This document shows, piece after piece, positions 48,864-60,643 of a stretch of DNA of 64,000 nt. Below the pieces are notes generated by a model. That model saw nothing but the letters and a program-made list of their open reading frames with translations, was not told the origin of the DNA and did not search any database. The stretch comes from Pagrus major. Its lineage: Eukaryota; Chordata; Actinopteri; Spariformes; Sparidae. The translations under genes were made by a program, and so were the position numbers. Position 1 is the stretch's first letter. Every line of letters begins with the position of its first letter. Where the stretch lies: contig NC_133221.1 of NCBI RefSeq assembly GCF_040436345.1, positions 17,729,165 through 17,793,164 of the forward strand, written 5' to 3'.

Positions 48864-49448
48864 CGCCATGTAGCCTAGATATACAGACAAATCATAGAGT
48901 GTGAATCGAGTTACAAATAATTAATATGTACAAAATCCTTACAGCTACAGTAGTCACAGTTTTCTTATCAACTTTAGGTGAATAATAGATGTGTATATTG
49001 TATGTAGATATGCGTTAACCGACTAAAAATGATGGAGAAAATTTGTCTTAAAGTGGAAACAGTTTAATATCAACACCTACACAGATGCAGATAGTTGCAT
49101 AAGCACACTCAGCTGTACACAAACACGTCTGTGCATTTCATGTAATCCACAGTTTCCACATAGTACAGCAGGTCTGCAGTCTCAACAGGAGTCTGCTGTA
49201 GAAAACATGAATGGAAGGGCTTCTGAGTCAGGAGCCACCCCGTGGAAAGAAGCCAATCAACAGACCTCAGAGAAGTGACTATGGGTCAGTGACCTCAGTT
49301 TTCTAGAAATAGATGTGCTGAAAGCTACTGTCAGAGTGCATCACCCTACACCTCAGTTTTCATTTGTATCATCTCTCTCTCTTTCCATGTCATCAACTAT
49401 TGCCTGTCCTCTCCAGTCCAGTGGATCTGCTCCTTTGAAGAGCCCTGC

Positions 49449-52400
49449 TCATCTCCCTCTGCGTCCATCCCGCCTCCCTTTCCTTTGGGCAGCCTGGGCA
49501 GAGGGAGAGGAGGCGGCGATGGTCGAGGGATCCGGCGCTCCTTGCCGCAAGAGGAGCTCCTTGAAGACCGAGTCCATCTGGCGACAGACCTCCTGTGAGA
49601 TGAAATAAACAATGGTGGTGTGAGAGAGGAAAAAGACAAAACTCTTCTTTGTTCTCTGCACCCACTTCTGCTCGCGAGCTTCTGAGTATGTTTGTCAGAA
49701 AAGTCATACTGCACTATTGTCATAAAATCGCCAGTAATTTGGTGCCTTTTTATTAAGACACTTTAAAGGGTTTGTAAGTTATAACTAGAATAAATCCACT
49801 AAAGCGCTACAGAACCCTTAAAAGCTGTTTATTAATCACTTTTGAGTTGCCAGGTTGTCTCTTTAGCTCTCATCAGTTCATCAGGAAAATCTCTAAAAAG
49901 ATGGCTCAACCACTTCGCCTCTGAAAACATCTGGATCAAAATCTGTTTTATGAACATCTTGAAACATTAACAACTTCTTATAAAAAAAACCTTCAAGGAC
50001 TTATTACCATTTATAGTTGCAGATTACTTGTTAGAACATTATAGTCCCATTACTTTTTATTTATATAAAAAGTAGTGGAAAAAGCTTTTTGTTACAACTT
50101 ACAAACCCTTGATGAAAGGTTGCCTTGTCACATAGTTGGACCAGTAAACAAATGAGAAATAAAGACAGACCTTGTCTAATTGAACGGGAATATCCTCAGA
50201 AGATGAGTGTTCCTGAAATCTGTATAGAAACAAAAACATCATAAAACAGTGAATATTCATTTATCACACAAACATAATCAGTAGGAACGCTGAAACATTC
50301 AGTGGTACTCACTCTCTGCGCACATTGGCAGGAGAGTGGAGCCGCCTTGGCTTGCATTGTGGCCCAACAGGAATCTGGAGCATTAGTTTCCCACCCAAAG
50401 CGATGCCTCCCCCTGCTGGCCCAGCTGACAACCTTCTGCCGTCGATGGAACCGCTGCTGTTGGCTCTGGGGCGGTCTGCTTTCTGTGTCGCTGCTGCAAA
50501 CGAGGTTGTGCTGTTGTCAACTGAGTATCCTGTTTCCAAATCTGTAAGCACATCACTTTATTTTATTCTTATTAAAGACACCATCACAGTTGATAAACTA
50601 AGATAAGCACATACTTACCATCTCTGCCATGTGTGTACTCAGCCTCCACATCACCTTCTTCAATGATAGGCTCACTGTAAAGAAAAAAAACCCTCAGGTA
50701 ATCACTCCACCAAACATTGCATCCTTGTTGTGTGTATGAACAGCTTTTCTCTCACCAGTCATCCTCCTCCAGTGTCATGCATTTCTCATACACCGGGCCT
50801 TGTAATTCACTCTGGCTGGGGAAGATGCTCTCATGCTGGATGATGATGTGCTTCACCAGCGCGTTGATCTGAGGCTGCAGGGTGACGACATCATCGTCGT
50901 TTTGTCCTCTTACCAGGCTGGGGCCGAAACACACAGCCAGGTTGTAAGGCTGCATCATGTTCTCGTCGCTGTACTGAGACACACTGAATAGAATAGAATA
51001 GAATAGAATAGATAGAATAGATATACTTTATTGATCCCAAGCTGGGAAATTGAGGAAGAGCTGGGAAATTGAGGCAGGACTGGAGGCAGAGACACAGAGT
51101 TATACGATGAAGGAGTGAGGTAGGTATTGAAATTAAGCTAAATTTCCCTGATGCTTTTATTAACCTTCTTATATTCATTCAATAAGAATACACGTTCACA
51201 AAAACAACTCCCAAGTCTCCTCCAAGAAAATTTTACGTTTTACGATAAAAAAATATAAAAGAAATTCCATGTCAGTTCAGACCACCTGTGTACAAACACA
51301 AAGTAAAAGTTTGAGCAGATAATACGTAAACGATATACAAAAAGCTGAATGATCTACAACTATTAGATCTGGGAAAGGTCACTTAGTTAGTTAGGATGAT
51401 CTCCACAATGATTTTACATTCATTCAGCTTAGGTGGCACCCAAAACTGCTAGGGTGCTGCACCTAAACCTTATAATGGTAGGGACAACTCTGGAGTTTTA
51501 ATTACATTTGACTCTAATACATATATATTGTGAAAAAAAGCCCCTGATCCATCATACTGCTGTCAGATCTAATAAGACATGCACTAACTAGTAAAAACAT
51601 ATTTTCCTTCCTCTCACTAGAAAAACATGATTTCCTGTGAGTCACTTTCATTTATGTAGACACACATCCTGAACAGTGATGACTGTTTTAATACTCACTG
51701 ATGAAGGAATGCAAAGAGGTATCTCATGACGATGATGACCGGCTCGGGGTAGGAAGAGATGACCGTTTTGAGCTGAGCTGCTCTCTCCGCCTCGTTCTTT
51801 ATTTCTGAGAAAAGGTGATGAAAGAGAGATAAGCTACTGCTGTATGCTCTTAACCACACTCATTTCACATTTCAACACATACGCCCACACCCACACACAC
51901 ACACTTACGAGTGTGCTCCAGAAGTTGGCTGGTGCTTTCGATGGGGAAGAGGGGATTCTCCAGAACTCTGAAGTAGAGCTTCAGCACTCCAGCGACAGAG
52001 TCCAGGTCACATCTCTGCTCAGCCAGTGGGTCCTCTCCTGCAGGGGAAGCCCACAGCACACTGCCCCACATTATTAATGCTCCACAGTGGGGGGGGGGCT
52101 ACTCTGAAAGGATACGTACGAGTCATGCAAACACACACAAACACCAGGCCTACCTCGCTCAAAGGCATCCCTCAGGTTGTTGACCTCCATCTGAGACCCT
52201 GGCACTCTGAATATCCCTTCATGGTGGAGACCTGATGGACAGACAGATTATTATAATTCCTTAGTGATCTAAATGATCTGAGAACATTCAGATTCAATGC
52301 ATATTGTAACCGTGTTTCTGGGAACATTATTTTCACCCCCACCCCTTAAAAAGTTCCCAGTATTGGGGTACTGCATTTTATTTCAGCGACCATTTTTTTT

Positions 52401-55400
52401 TAATCTGCAGTCGCAAACCAGTTCAAATCATCAACATGGAGTTACAAAGAAAGGATACAAAGGATGTAGTCCAGGCCTTATTGTTGACGTATGAGAGCAA
52501 CTGCCGCTTTTTCTTACATCAACAGACTAATTTGCCTTATTGTTTCTCGTCTTGAGACGAAAAAACAACACAATGTGCTGAAGGATCGTTTCAGCTCCTT
52601 GAATAGTTCCTGGGACTCAAGGTTCCAGGTACTTTGGGTGGAAATGCAGCTTATATACATATCTAGAGACACCACAGGTAGAAATGTATGCCATTAAAGC
52701 ATCTTTACAAGTACACGGCATAATGGCTTATGTTTTGTCCTTAGAAAAGTGGGACAATCATGATAAATACATCTGCCGAGTGTGTGTTGCTCTCAGCCCA
52801 TTCATTTCAGGAAACTGACGTCTGCTACAGTCAACTTTTACTATGACCCGTGAGTGGCACTAAAGCTGGGAAGTTTCAAATGCTACACAGTGGCTTAAAG
52901 TGTTTCTTTGGTTTTATTTGTTTAAAGGGAACTATAATAAACATGGGATCACTCTCCTGTAACAGTCAAATATGTTTTTTGCGCTTGAGCTGCAAACGTG
53001 CAGCTGCTGTTTTCGTGCTCTCTCCGTCTTGAATACTCACCGTTTAGATTGATGAAGCAAATGCAGCTTTGCACAACAATTGGAATCTGTTGTCCTGATG
53101 CCTGAAAGAAAACACATTTCTGTTTAAATTTCGTCAACAGCAAATCGAACACATCATTGCCAACTGAAAAAAAGACAGGTGAAAATAGATTGAATATACC
53201 ATGACAGAGAAATGCTAAAAGAGGACATGGTGATATGGTGTTATCATGGTGTTAGCTACCTGTATGAATGAGAGCATGTCTCCGTTAAAAAGTTTGTGGT
53301 TGTGCTTCAAATTGGCACTCGAGTGATTCTTCCTGATTCGCACAGACATTCCGTTGTGTCTGCAGAGCCAAATACCATAATGTGAAGACGCAGTTAACTC
53401 ACAATTAAACCAAGAACAAAGACTCGATATTAGAACTAAACATTTGAATCCATACCTCGGCTGATGTCCATTTGATGCTTCAGCTAGGGAGGAGAAAAGG
53501 AAGAAAAATAACCAGCATAAATGAGAACCAGCCAGTAAGGAAGATCAAGATTTCATACTTTGGATGCAGGTCATAGTAAAACAATTTAGTTGGAAATGAT
53601 ACCCCACAATGCACCAACTGTTATCAAATGACACTTTGGGTCAGCAGTTTGATTCGTGAGAAATGCAGAAGCGATACCTTTTTCCACGGCCACTTTGAGC
53701 TGGTCATGCTTGGCTTGCAGTTTACAGACCAGGGAGCTGCCTAGAAGGTACTCTTTCACTCTCTGTGAAACAGATCAGCAAGGTTATCATAGTTCAGTAA
53801 AACTGAAAATAGCAGTGCATGTTCATTGAGACTTTGGTGTCTACATGACTGTGAGTCAATTGCCTTCATCAAGTGTTGTGTTTGTAATGCAATACCTATC
53901 CTGAACTTATTCTTGCCCCTGAAAAATAACCCCCCCCCCATATCATAATAAAAGCAACCATTTTTAAAAAGAAAATACAACAAAAACAACCACAATAGCA
54001 GTTAAGACTACACATGTCAAACAATGAAAGCTAAACTGAAACAACTCTGGAAACTAATTGAAACTAAACTGCATTTAAAACAAAAATAAAAAGGAAATTA
54101 AAAACTAATGAAACACACAAACTATAAAAATAAATCTACAAATCAGATGCAATTTAAAGTCATTATCATGCCGTCACCATCAGTCTCTGTGGTCCTCATC
54201 ATCGTCTACCAAAACCCAAGAATTCAGCCAGGAAACCACATCTTATATCCACCAAGTGTTTATCATTAAAATCAGTTTACTGCCATTGTGGCCTTACAGT
54301 GATGTAGAGGTTTTCTATTTCCTGCAGGTTGGCTCTGCGTCGGGCCACACTGGGCTTGACTGTCAGGTTCTCAGTGCTGCCCTCTTGAGAGGAACCACTG
54401 CTGGGGTCCAGATCATCATCACTGATACCCTCCAGCAGGGACGACTGGGCCGCTGACATGCTCTTACTGGCCTGTATGACAGAGTGTGGCAGAGATAACA
54501 ACTAAATACAATCCTGCATATAATCATTAAATTCTTTTGAAATATTTTAGAGTTGATACTTTGTTTCTTCCTCACAGGTTTACAAGCTCGCCTTCATGTC
54601 TTTACCTGAGCTTTGCATCTACTTCAATTAAATACAGTTAGAAAAGCCCTGGACTCATATGTGATGAGTTATAAACACTTGTGGACAAAGCAGACCAACC
54701 AACAAAAAGGTGATAATGAGGTGTTAAGGGTTGTGTGATGTACTCTACCTCCTCTGTTTCCTCGGTGACCGCTCTCAGTCTGGTTTGGATCTGTTTGAAT
54801 CTGGTCTCCAGCTCGCATCTCATCTCACACTCTGCACTGACCTCAGTCACCTGGAGAGTCAGGACACAGGAGAGTTTATTAATGCAGAACAGCCCAATAA
54901 TCCACTGAACGAACACACACACACTACAGACCTGATCTCCATCATGGGGCTGGTAGGAGAAGCGGAGGGGCATACAGAAGGTGTTGTAGTTGTCCTGCAG
55001 TAGGGTGTCTCTGTCCTGACTCTGGTCCAATGCGGACACGGTGACTTGGAGCTGCTGCAGACCCGTGCCCAGGTTCTGCTGGGCCCGCCACCGACCGGAC
55101 AGGTAGGCCTGCATCACCCGGTTCAAAGAGAGGTGGTACCCTGCATCTGCACACTGAGGGAGGCAAGGACAACTCAGACAATAATCACCTATATAACTAA
55201 GGAGACTTCCTTAAACATGATATTTCAAACAATATCACCGGTGCACAAGGTCTAATATCACCCTGTGTTCCAATGGTGTAAAAGTTTGTTGATTGGTTCA
55301 GTGGAGCATGCTAGTAAAGACCAATGCCAACCAACTGCTTGTAAAGTATGAGTTGTATTTAAGGAACATAAGACAATGGCTAAGTTAATGGTGATTTAAG

Positions 55401-57242
55401 AAGAGGAGATACCATGACACAATTTTCAGGACAAGGTAAACCCACTGAGCTCTACAAGTGATGCGTAACAAGTTAAGATTTGTTCATTTGTTATTAATAT
55501 CTAAGAATATAGAGAAACACAGATTTGATGGATGTATGTTGTGAAAAATTTGGATGTGCATTTCTATAATACAGAACTTATATGACAATAACCAGGTCAA
55601 TCAGTGCCTATAAAAATGTTGTCCCAAAAAGCTTATTTCTCTTGAAGCAATCTTTTTTCTTTCATAGAAAGTGTTACGTACATGTCTATCGTTCATTTAG
55701 CATCCACAATATCGACACGTTTATCATCAAAGGGGGTTCATCAGACACAGAAGGGTGTGAACTGATGTGCTCACATCTATGAGGGTGGAGATGTCCTGGA
55801 GGTAGTACTTATTCATGGAGGCGTTGGCTGCAGCCAAGTTCAGGAGGTAATCGTTTCGAGCCTTGCTGCACTTCAGGTAGACTTCTTGGACCTTACCTTG
55901 TCTCTGCAGAACAAAAAACAATCATCAATAAAAGGAGAATTAGATATTGTGCCTAAACACACGTATGCACGTACTACCACATAAAAGGGCATTTATTTAC
56001 TTTCTCTATCAACCTCCCCAGTTTCTTTGCAGCGCTCTGCTTTTGCTTTTCTTCCTGTTTCTCTGCTTCCTTCAGCTTCCCCTCTGCACACACATATTCG
56101 GAGTGGTACTGGTAGTACGTCCTCCATGCCTGCACACAGACACATACAGCCACACTTTCCTTTATTTGTTTGGTAGCCGGAAAATGTTTTGGGTTGTTGA
56201 TTTCTCACTTACGGTCTGCAGCTCTGTGGTAACCTTGAGTAGCCCATCTTGCAGCTGAGTACAGACGTCTTTACTCTTGAAACAGAAGACCACAAGTTGA
56301 GATGGCACAACACGGAAGGAACACAGTGAACCACAATCTATGAGTTAATGTCAAGAGTTCAAGAGAATTACAGTGGTGGAAGTCTGAAGAGGAAAGTAGT
56401 GGCTTTGTTTTTCTGACTCAGGTAAATTGCACGGTACAGGTGTAGGCTTGTCCCAAATAATGAAAGACTGCTCGTGTTTGGTCGATGCCAGCGCTCATAT
56501 CAGTACCTTCTTGGCAAGACGTTGCGTGTACTCTAGGCAGTGTGTGAGCGACTGGAAGAGAACGTTGCTGCAGCTCTCACTCAGTCCACTGTGGTCCTTA
56601 CTTTCTTGGCGGGTCTGGGACAGCAGGGCGAGCCAGACCTGGGCCACCGAATGAGTACTGGGCTCCTTCCTGAACACAGGTAAAAAAGGAAAGGAAAAAC
56701 AAAAAAACTGTTACATACAACCAGGAAGGCTCAACAACTGCATCCTCAAATGAAAAACTAACTGCTAGTTCATTCTAGTACATTACGTGCTCTGCCAGAT
56801 GCTGTTTTGCCTTTACCTCTTTATCCTAGAGGTGAACCGTTCAGCAAGTTTTTCAAGGGAGCGAGCGTACTCGCTTTCGATCTCACCCCGTCGTCGCAGG
56901 TAGTCCGTCAGGTCCTGAAGCTGCTGGCTCTTCTGCTCTAGTTGAAAGTCCAACACCTTCAGCTGGTCGACAAGCTGGCAACGTACCTCTGAAAGGGTGA
57001 AAGACAGGCAGAAGGAAACACACACAAGAGAGAGTATGACTCATTCTGAAAGTCTTACTGGGGGTGAGAAACTGATTTTTTCCACACAAAGAACACATCT
57101 TGATCACAGTTAAGATGGGGTGTGATGAAGAGGGAGGGTTTCTGAGAAGAGTGCTTATAAAAGTCATTATTTTACCTTTGATTTGCGTGTCGTAGTCCAC
57201 CAAGCCAACCTTTTCCTTCCGGAGTTTCACATGGGAAGTCAT
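49449..57242 (-). CDS. arhgap4: Rho GTPase-activating protein 4 (F-BAR + RhoGAP)
   Basis: The protein is 837 aa (human 946) in 21 coding exons: 57176-57242, 56817-56988, 56507-56669, 56213-56275, 56001-56129, 55775-55903, 54932-55153, 54749-54850, 54298-54471, 53678-53762, 53456-53483, 53260-53359, 53041-53101, 52154-52231, 51909-52037, 51699-51804, 50756-50983, 50619-50674, 50313-50541, 50171-50219, 49449-49592. The frame closes throughout. Residues 1-350 are a coiled F-BAR domain (YLRRRGEIESEYARSLEKLA; KARNDYLLNLAAANA). RhoGAP spans about 470-660; R507 in GIFRVPG is the catalytic arginine finger, followed by LDSVAGVLKLYFR and QYSDENMMQPYNLAVCFGP. The family turns Rho GTPases off by speeding GTP hydrolysis and acts at membranes in cell motility. 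The start MTSHVKLRKEK aligns with human. The C-terminal MDSVFKELL motif is kept, but no SH3 domain is encoded. Exon 11 is a 28-base microexon. naa10 lies upstream, as in human. Confidence 0.95.
50986..51084 (-). mobile_element. LINE 3' tail at an arhgap4 splice acceptor
   Basis: On the plus strand GAATA units run from 50986 to about 51021, then TATACTTTATTGATCCC and two AGCTGGGAAATTGAGG words. On the minus strand this is a non-LTR tail (GGGATCAATAAAGTATA followed by TATTC repeats) in the same direction as arhgap4. The last repeat merges directly into the acceptor CTATTCAG of coding exon 17 (starts 50983). Confidence 0.7.
54020..54135 (-). repeat. A-rich dispersed repeat in arhgap4 intron 9
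   Basis: Repeated AACTGAAAC, AACTAAACTG and AAAACTAATGAAAC words form an A-rich stretch. It looks like the opposite orientation of the TTTAGTTTTAGTC-type repeat at 24540-24670. Confidence 0.35.
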
Positions 57243-57907
57243 AGTTGCTCCAACTGGGTGGAATTCTGGATAAAAAGGAAGTGAATATTTTGTGTGGTTT
57301 GCATGAAATATCAGCTGTTTCATGTCTCTTGCAGAGTCGAAGTCTGCTTCATGTGCATGCAAGCTATTCTGATCTTCGTAAAAAAAAAAATTTTTAAAAC
57401 TAGCCCTGTGCTCCACTGCTGCACCCAAGCATGCTTCTCTACTCTACAAACTCTCACACCGTTGGTGATGAAACACCCCCCACTCCACCGACCACGCTAA
57501 CTTCCTCCTGCCACAGAACGAGCAAAAAGAGCATGTTCATCTTACTGTAACACATCTCTTCAAACTGGTCACCCTCTGCTGAACGGCAGACAGCTAGAAA
57601 ACCAGTTGGCATGTGCTGCCTGCTGCACCGGTCGGTCACGCTGCAAAATTGCATTGGGTGCAAAAATAGCTCTAGCAACAGCTCAGTTGCCCTAAAAATA
57701 GGGTGAACCACAAGCTGCTACAACTCCGTGGGGATGTTTGTTCTCAAGACTACAGGTAGTTTTACCACAATACTCAAGTTTACTCATGCACTCATTAGAC
57801 ATTCTGAATTTTTAAGAATAAATGGCTAATCAATCTTAGTATTTTGTGATATCTCACTAACCAGATGACTGAGAATTTTTATAAAAAAGTATATTTTAGT
57901 TTAGACT

Positions 57908-58830
57908 CAAGTTTATCTGACTGAAACTCGGCTTTAGACCAGACACCATGAACAAAATTAACTGTTGTCAACTTTGGTTTCTTTCCATTTTTAATCGAGG
58001 TTTATGGATATTTCTTTTAAAATATCATCTGACAGGCCTTTGACAATCAGAGTTGACAACAAACTAACTAGGCGGCACAATCTTTATAGAAAGTATATTC
58101 CAGTTTTTCCAGTCCAAACCCTAGTTTCGGTTAGATAAACTTGAGCCTAATCAAGTTTATCTAACCAAAACTAGGGTTTGGACTGGACAAACACCAAAAT
58201 TGACAGTCGTCATTGAGTAACATTTAGCTGACAAACCTTGGTTTTGGTTTTCTCGCCATGTTTGCCAAGTTGCATGACAGAAACAAACAACGCGTTATGA
58301 TATCTTGTCCTTTTCTCAAATCATCCGACGGGCCTTTGACAATCTGAGGATGGACAACTAACTAAGTAGATGACAGAGAATCTTTATAGAAAGTGTATTC
58401 CAGTTCAGGCTCAAGTTTATCTCATGAAACAAGGGTTTAGACTGGACAAACACCAATAACAACGGAAGAACATTCATCTGAGAAACTTTAGTTTTGGATT
58501 CTTGCCATTTTTATCAAGTTGTATGACACTAAAGACTGACCGACATCTGACGGGCCTTTGACAATATGAGAATCGACATCTAACTAAGTAGAGAATCTTT
58601 AGTATATTCCTGTTAGGCTCAAGTTTATCTGACTGAGACTGTGCTTGAGAAACACCAAAACTGAACTCCAGTTGTAAGACCGAAACTAACAACGCTGTAT
58701 AAAATCTTGTCCTGTTCTCAGCAGACTATAGATAAAGAAGTGCAGAGAGTAAGGCTGCAACATCTCGGTGCATGACAGTCATTAAACGCATCATCTGGCT
58801 GGCCTTTGAGAACCAGAAAATTGACAACTT
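57908..58830 (-). repeat. Tandem array, about four diverged units of 210-300 bp
   Basis: CAAGTTTATCT recurs at 57908, 58152, 58412 and 58620. CATC(T/C)GAC(A/G)GGCCTTTGAC recurs at 58026, 58322 and 58544, with a diverged form at 58792. Spacings are 244, 260, 208 and 296, 222, 248. Units also share TTTATAGAAAGT, ACTGGACAAACACC and GCCATTTTT words. The array is unlike any repeat elsewhere in the window. Confidence 0.8.
58109..58186. repeat. 36-bp near-perfect palindrome
   Basis: The left arm at 58109-58144 and right arm at 58151-58186 are reverse complements with one mismatch in 36 pairs. The loop is six bases (GCCTAA). The arms begin and end with CCAGTCCAAACCCTAG / CTAGGGTTTGGACTGG. It lies in the array at 57908-58830; the right arm follows the orientation of the other units, so the left arm is the inverted duplicate. 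Confidence 0.92.
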
Positions 58831-59552
58831 AGCCACTGGTATCCACAAGATATCCCTTGTTAGGACGACATTTAGTACACATCAGAAAGGGGAAGAGAAG
58901 GGTGTTTTCTTGCTGGATCACAACCCTCTGTACACAATCACCACACACACACACACACACTCTCTCTCTCCCTTTCCCCCCTCGACTTCCCCTTTTTTCA
59001 GAAGCAAACACCACTGATCAGCATTCTCTTCAGCTGAGACATTAACGGACCTGCTGAAATGAGTCTGCTGTTTTACAGCAAACCCAAAACTCCCCATAGA
59101 AAGGAGTCTCTCTCAATTTTCAATTTTCCAGCCTATGTCACCCTTTTCCATTAGCCATTTCATTCTTTCTCTGTGTGATCAGCAGTGAATCACCAACTCC
59201 TGTCGTCACAACATGCTGTAATATTTTATTTTAAGTAAGTCTTAACCTTGCACTTAAGACTAGGGTTTTTCAGTTGCTATAACGGTAATCATGCGTGTTT
59301 AACACTGAGGTTTTCACAAGCTCAAACACATACGTGCTGCCTGAGCTATGAGACGTTAATGACCTGAGGGCTGTGACTGTAGCCAACAATAACATATCTG
59401 AAATAATCAAGCAGGAAGGTCGATCATAACAACTTGCTTGGTAGCACAAAAACATGTTTATTAGATCTGAACTGGCCTGTTTTGGTGAGACAAGTGAAAA
59501 TCAAGAAAAGTTTAATACATCCAAAAAAAGAGAGAGTCCTACCTGATGAGGA

Positions 59553-59600
59553 GCAGTCTGGACTAGTGTCTTCTCCACACCGAGGCAACTAAATAATGCC
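59553..59600 (-). other. arhgap4: Probable non-coding first exon of arhgap4
   Basis: On the minus strand, CTGCTCCTCATCAG is followed by GTAGGACT, a usable donor, at 59552. The segment has no start codon in frame with the coding exon. Its 5' limit cannot be set; the TC microsatellite begins about 80 bases further upstream. Inferred from splice signals and from the need for a split 5' UTR. Confidence 0.45.
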
Positions 59601-59678
59601 AGTTAATAGCACAGTAAGCTCTCAACTGTTTCACCTCCCCCTCACATTGGACACGGATGGATGTGGGTGGAGTGGAAC

Positions 59679-59681
<3 letters not shown>

Positions 59682-59740
<59 letters not shown>
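59682..59740 (+). repeat. TC/GA dinucleotide microsatellite
   Basis: About 29 uninterrupted TC units (GA on the arhgap4 sense strand), roughly 80-130 bases upstream of the probable non-coding first exon. GA tracts can form triplex DNA and can influence promoters; this one is a candidate length-polymorphic promoter element. Confidence 0.9.
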
Positions 59741-59743
<3 letters not shown>

Positions 59744-60054
59744 ACACACTCGCTGCTCTCGCTTTCTCACCCATCATCACGCTCACACATGCAGTTTGAG
59801 CCATCAGTGTGTATTGTGCAAGTGAAACGAGTCAAAACCTCTCTTTCAGGCTGCCTCTTGAACTCCAGAGAAGGTTTTCAGTCCAATCAGACACCAGCTG
59901 TTTTCACTGATTAGTCCCTCTGCACTCTGGTTATTCACTGGGCACTGAGTGAAATCAGCTGCCATGGTGTTCATGTTGGAAAAACAACACAGAGGGCAAC
60001 TCTAAGCCAAGATTAGCTTCCATGCTGTTTGACCACACTTCATGATGAGTGCAA

Positions 60055-60300
60055 GTAACGATTGCATGATTCATTTGGTAAATCAATTCATTTTTTGTCT
60101 ATAAAATGTCAGAAAATTGTGAAAAATGTCGATTAGTGTTTCCAAAAGCCCAAGATATAGTTCTCACAAGTCTTGTTTCATCCACAACCGAAAGATATTC
60201 AGTTTACAGTCACTGAGGAGTAACAAAACCTGAAAATATCCACATTCATGAAGCTGAGAATTTAATAAAAAACGACTGATTATCAAAATAATTGGCACTA
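60055..60300 (-). repeat. Dispersed repeat A, inverted copy
   Basis: It starts GTAACGATTGCATGATTC and contains ATAAAATGTCAGAAAATTGTG, AAAAGCCCAAGATATAG and ACGACTGATTATCAAAATAATT, the inverted order of the repeat at 45195-45518. It lies between the arhgap4 first exon and naa10. Confidence 0.55.
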
Positions 60301-60600
60301 AGTACATTAACTCAAGTACTGTAAAGTATAATTCTGAGATACTTGGACTTTACTTGAATTTCCATTTTCTGCTACTTTACACTTCCAGTCCACTACATTT
60401 TAGAGACAAATATTGTACTCTTTTCTCACTACATTTATTTGATAACCTTAGTTACAAGTTACTTTGCAGATTGCACGCTGCATTAAAGCCAAAGAAGTGC
60501 ATTTTTAAATGCATTTATATGCAATCCAATTTGAAAAAACAGTGATTTCGATAAGGAAATGCTGAATATCGGATCTAATAATCGGCCAAGCTAATAATCA
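60300..60600 (+). repeat. Dispersed repeat B, second copy
   Basis: Same words and orientation as 45785-46115, again directly next to a copy of repeat A. It is followed by a short ACTAT pentanucleotide array at 60609-60643. Confidence 0.65.
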
Positions 60601-60608
60601 GTCAATGC

Positions 60609-60643
60609 ATACTATACTATACTATACTATACTATACTATACA
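60609..60643 (+). repeat. ACTAT pentanucleotide microsatellite
   Basis: About seven ACTAT units, decaying into ACAATACAAT and then a short AT-rich stretch. Confidence 0.85.

Larger units (their letters stand above)
57266..59552 (-). other. arhgap4: arhgap4 intron 1 (5' UTR intron)
   Basis: The first coding exon starts at 57265 after an acceptor (TTTTTATCCAG on the minus strand), 23 bases before the start codon, so the 5' UTR is split. The best upstream donor is at 59552/59551. The intron, about 2.3 kb, contains the tandem array and palindrome at 57908-58830. Confidence 0.6.

Noticed and set aside
49393-49723. Alternative longer frames over the last arhgap4 exon
   Set aside because: Only the frame joining in phase from 50171 gives the conserved MDSVFKELL motif. 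The others are shadows.
59563-59745. Frame rich in Arg-Glu repeats
   Set aside because: It is the translation of the GA microsatellite.
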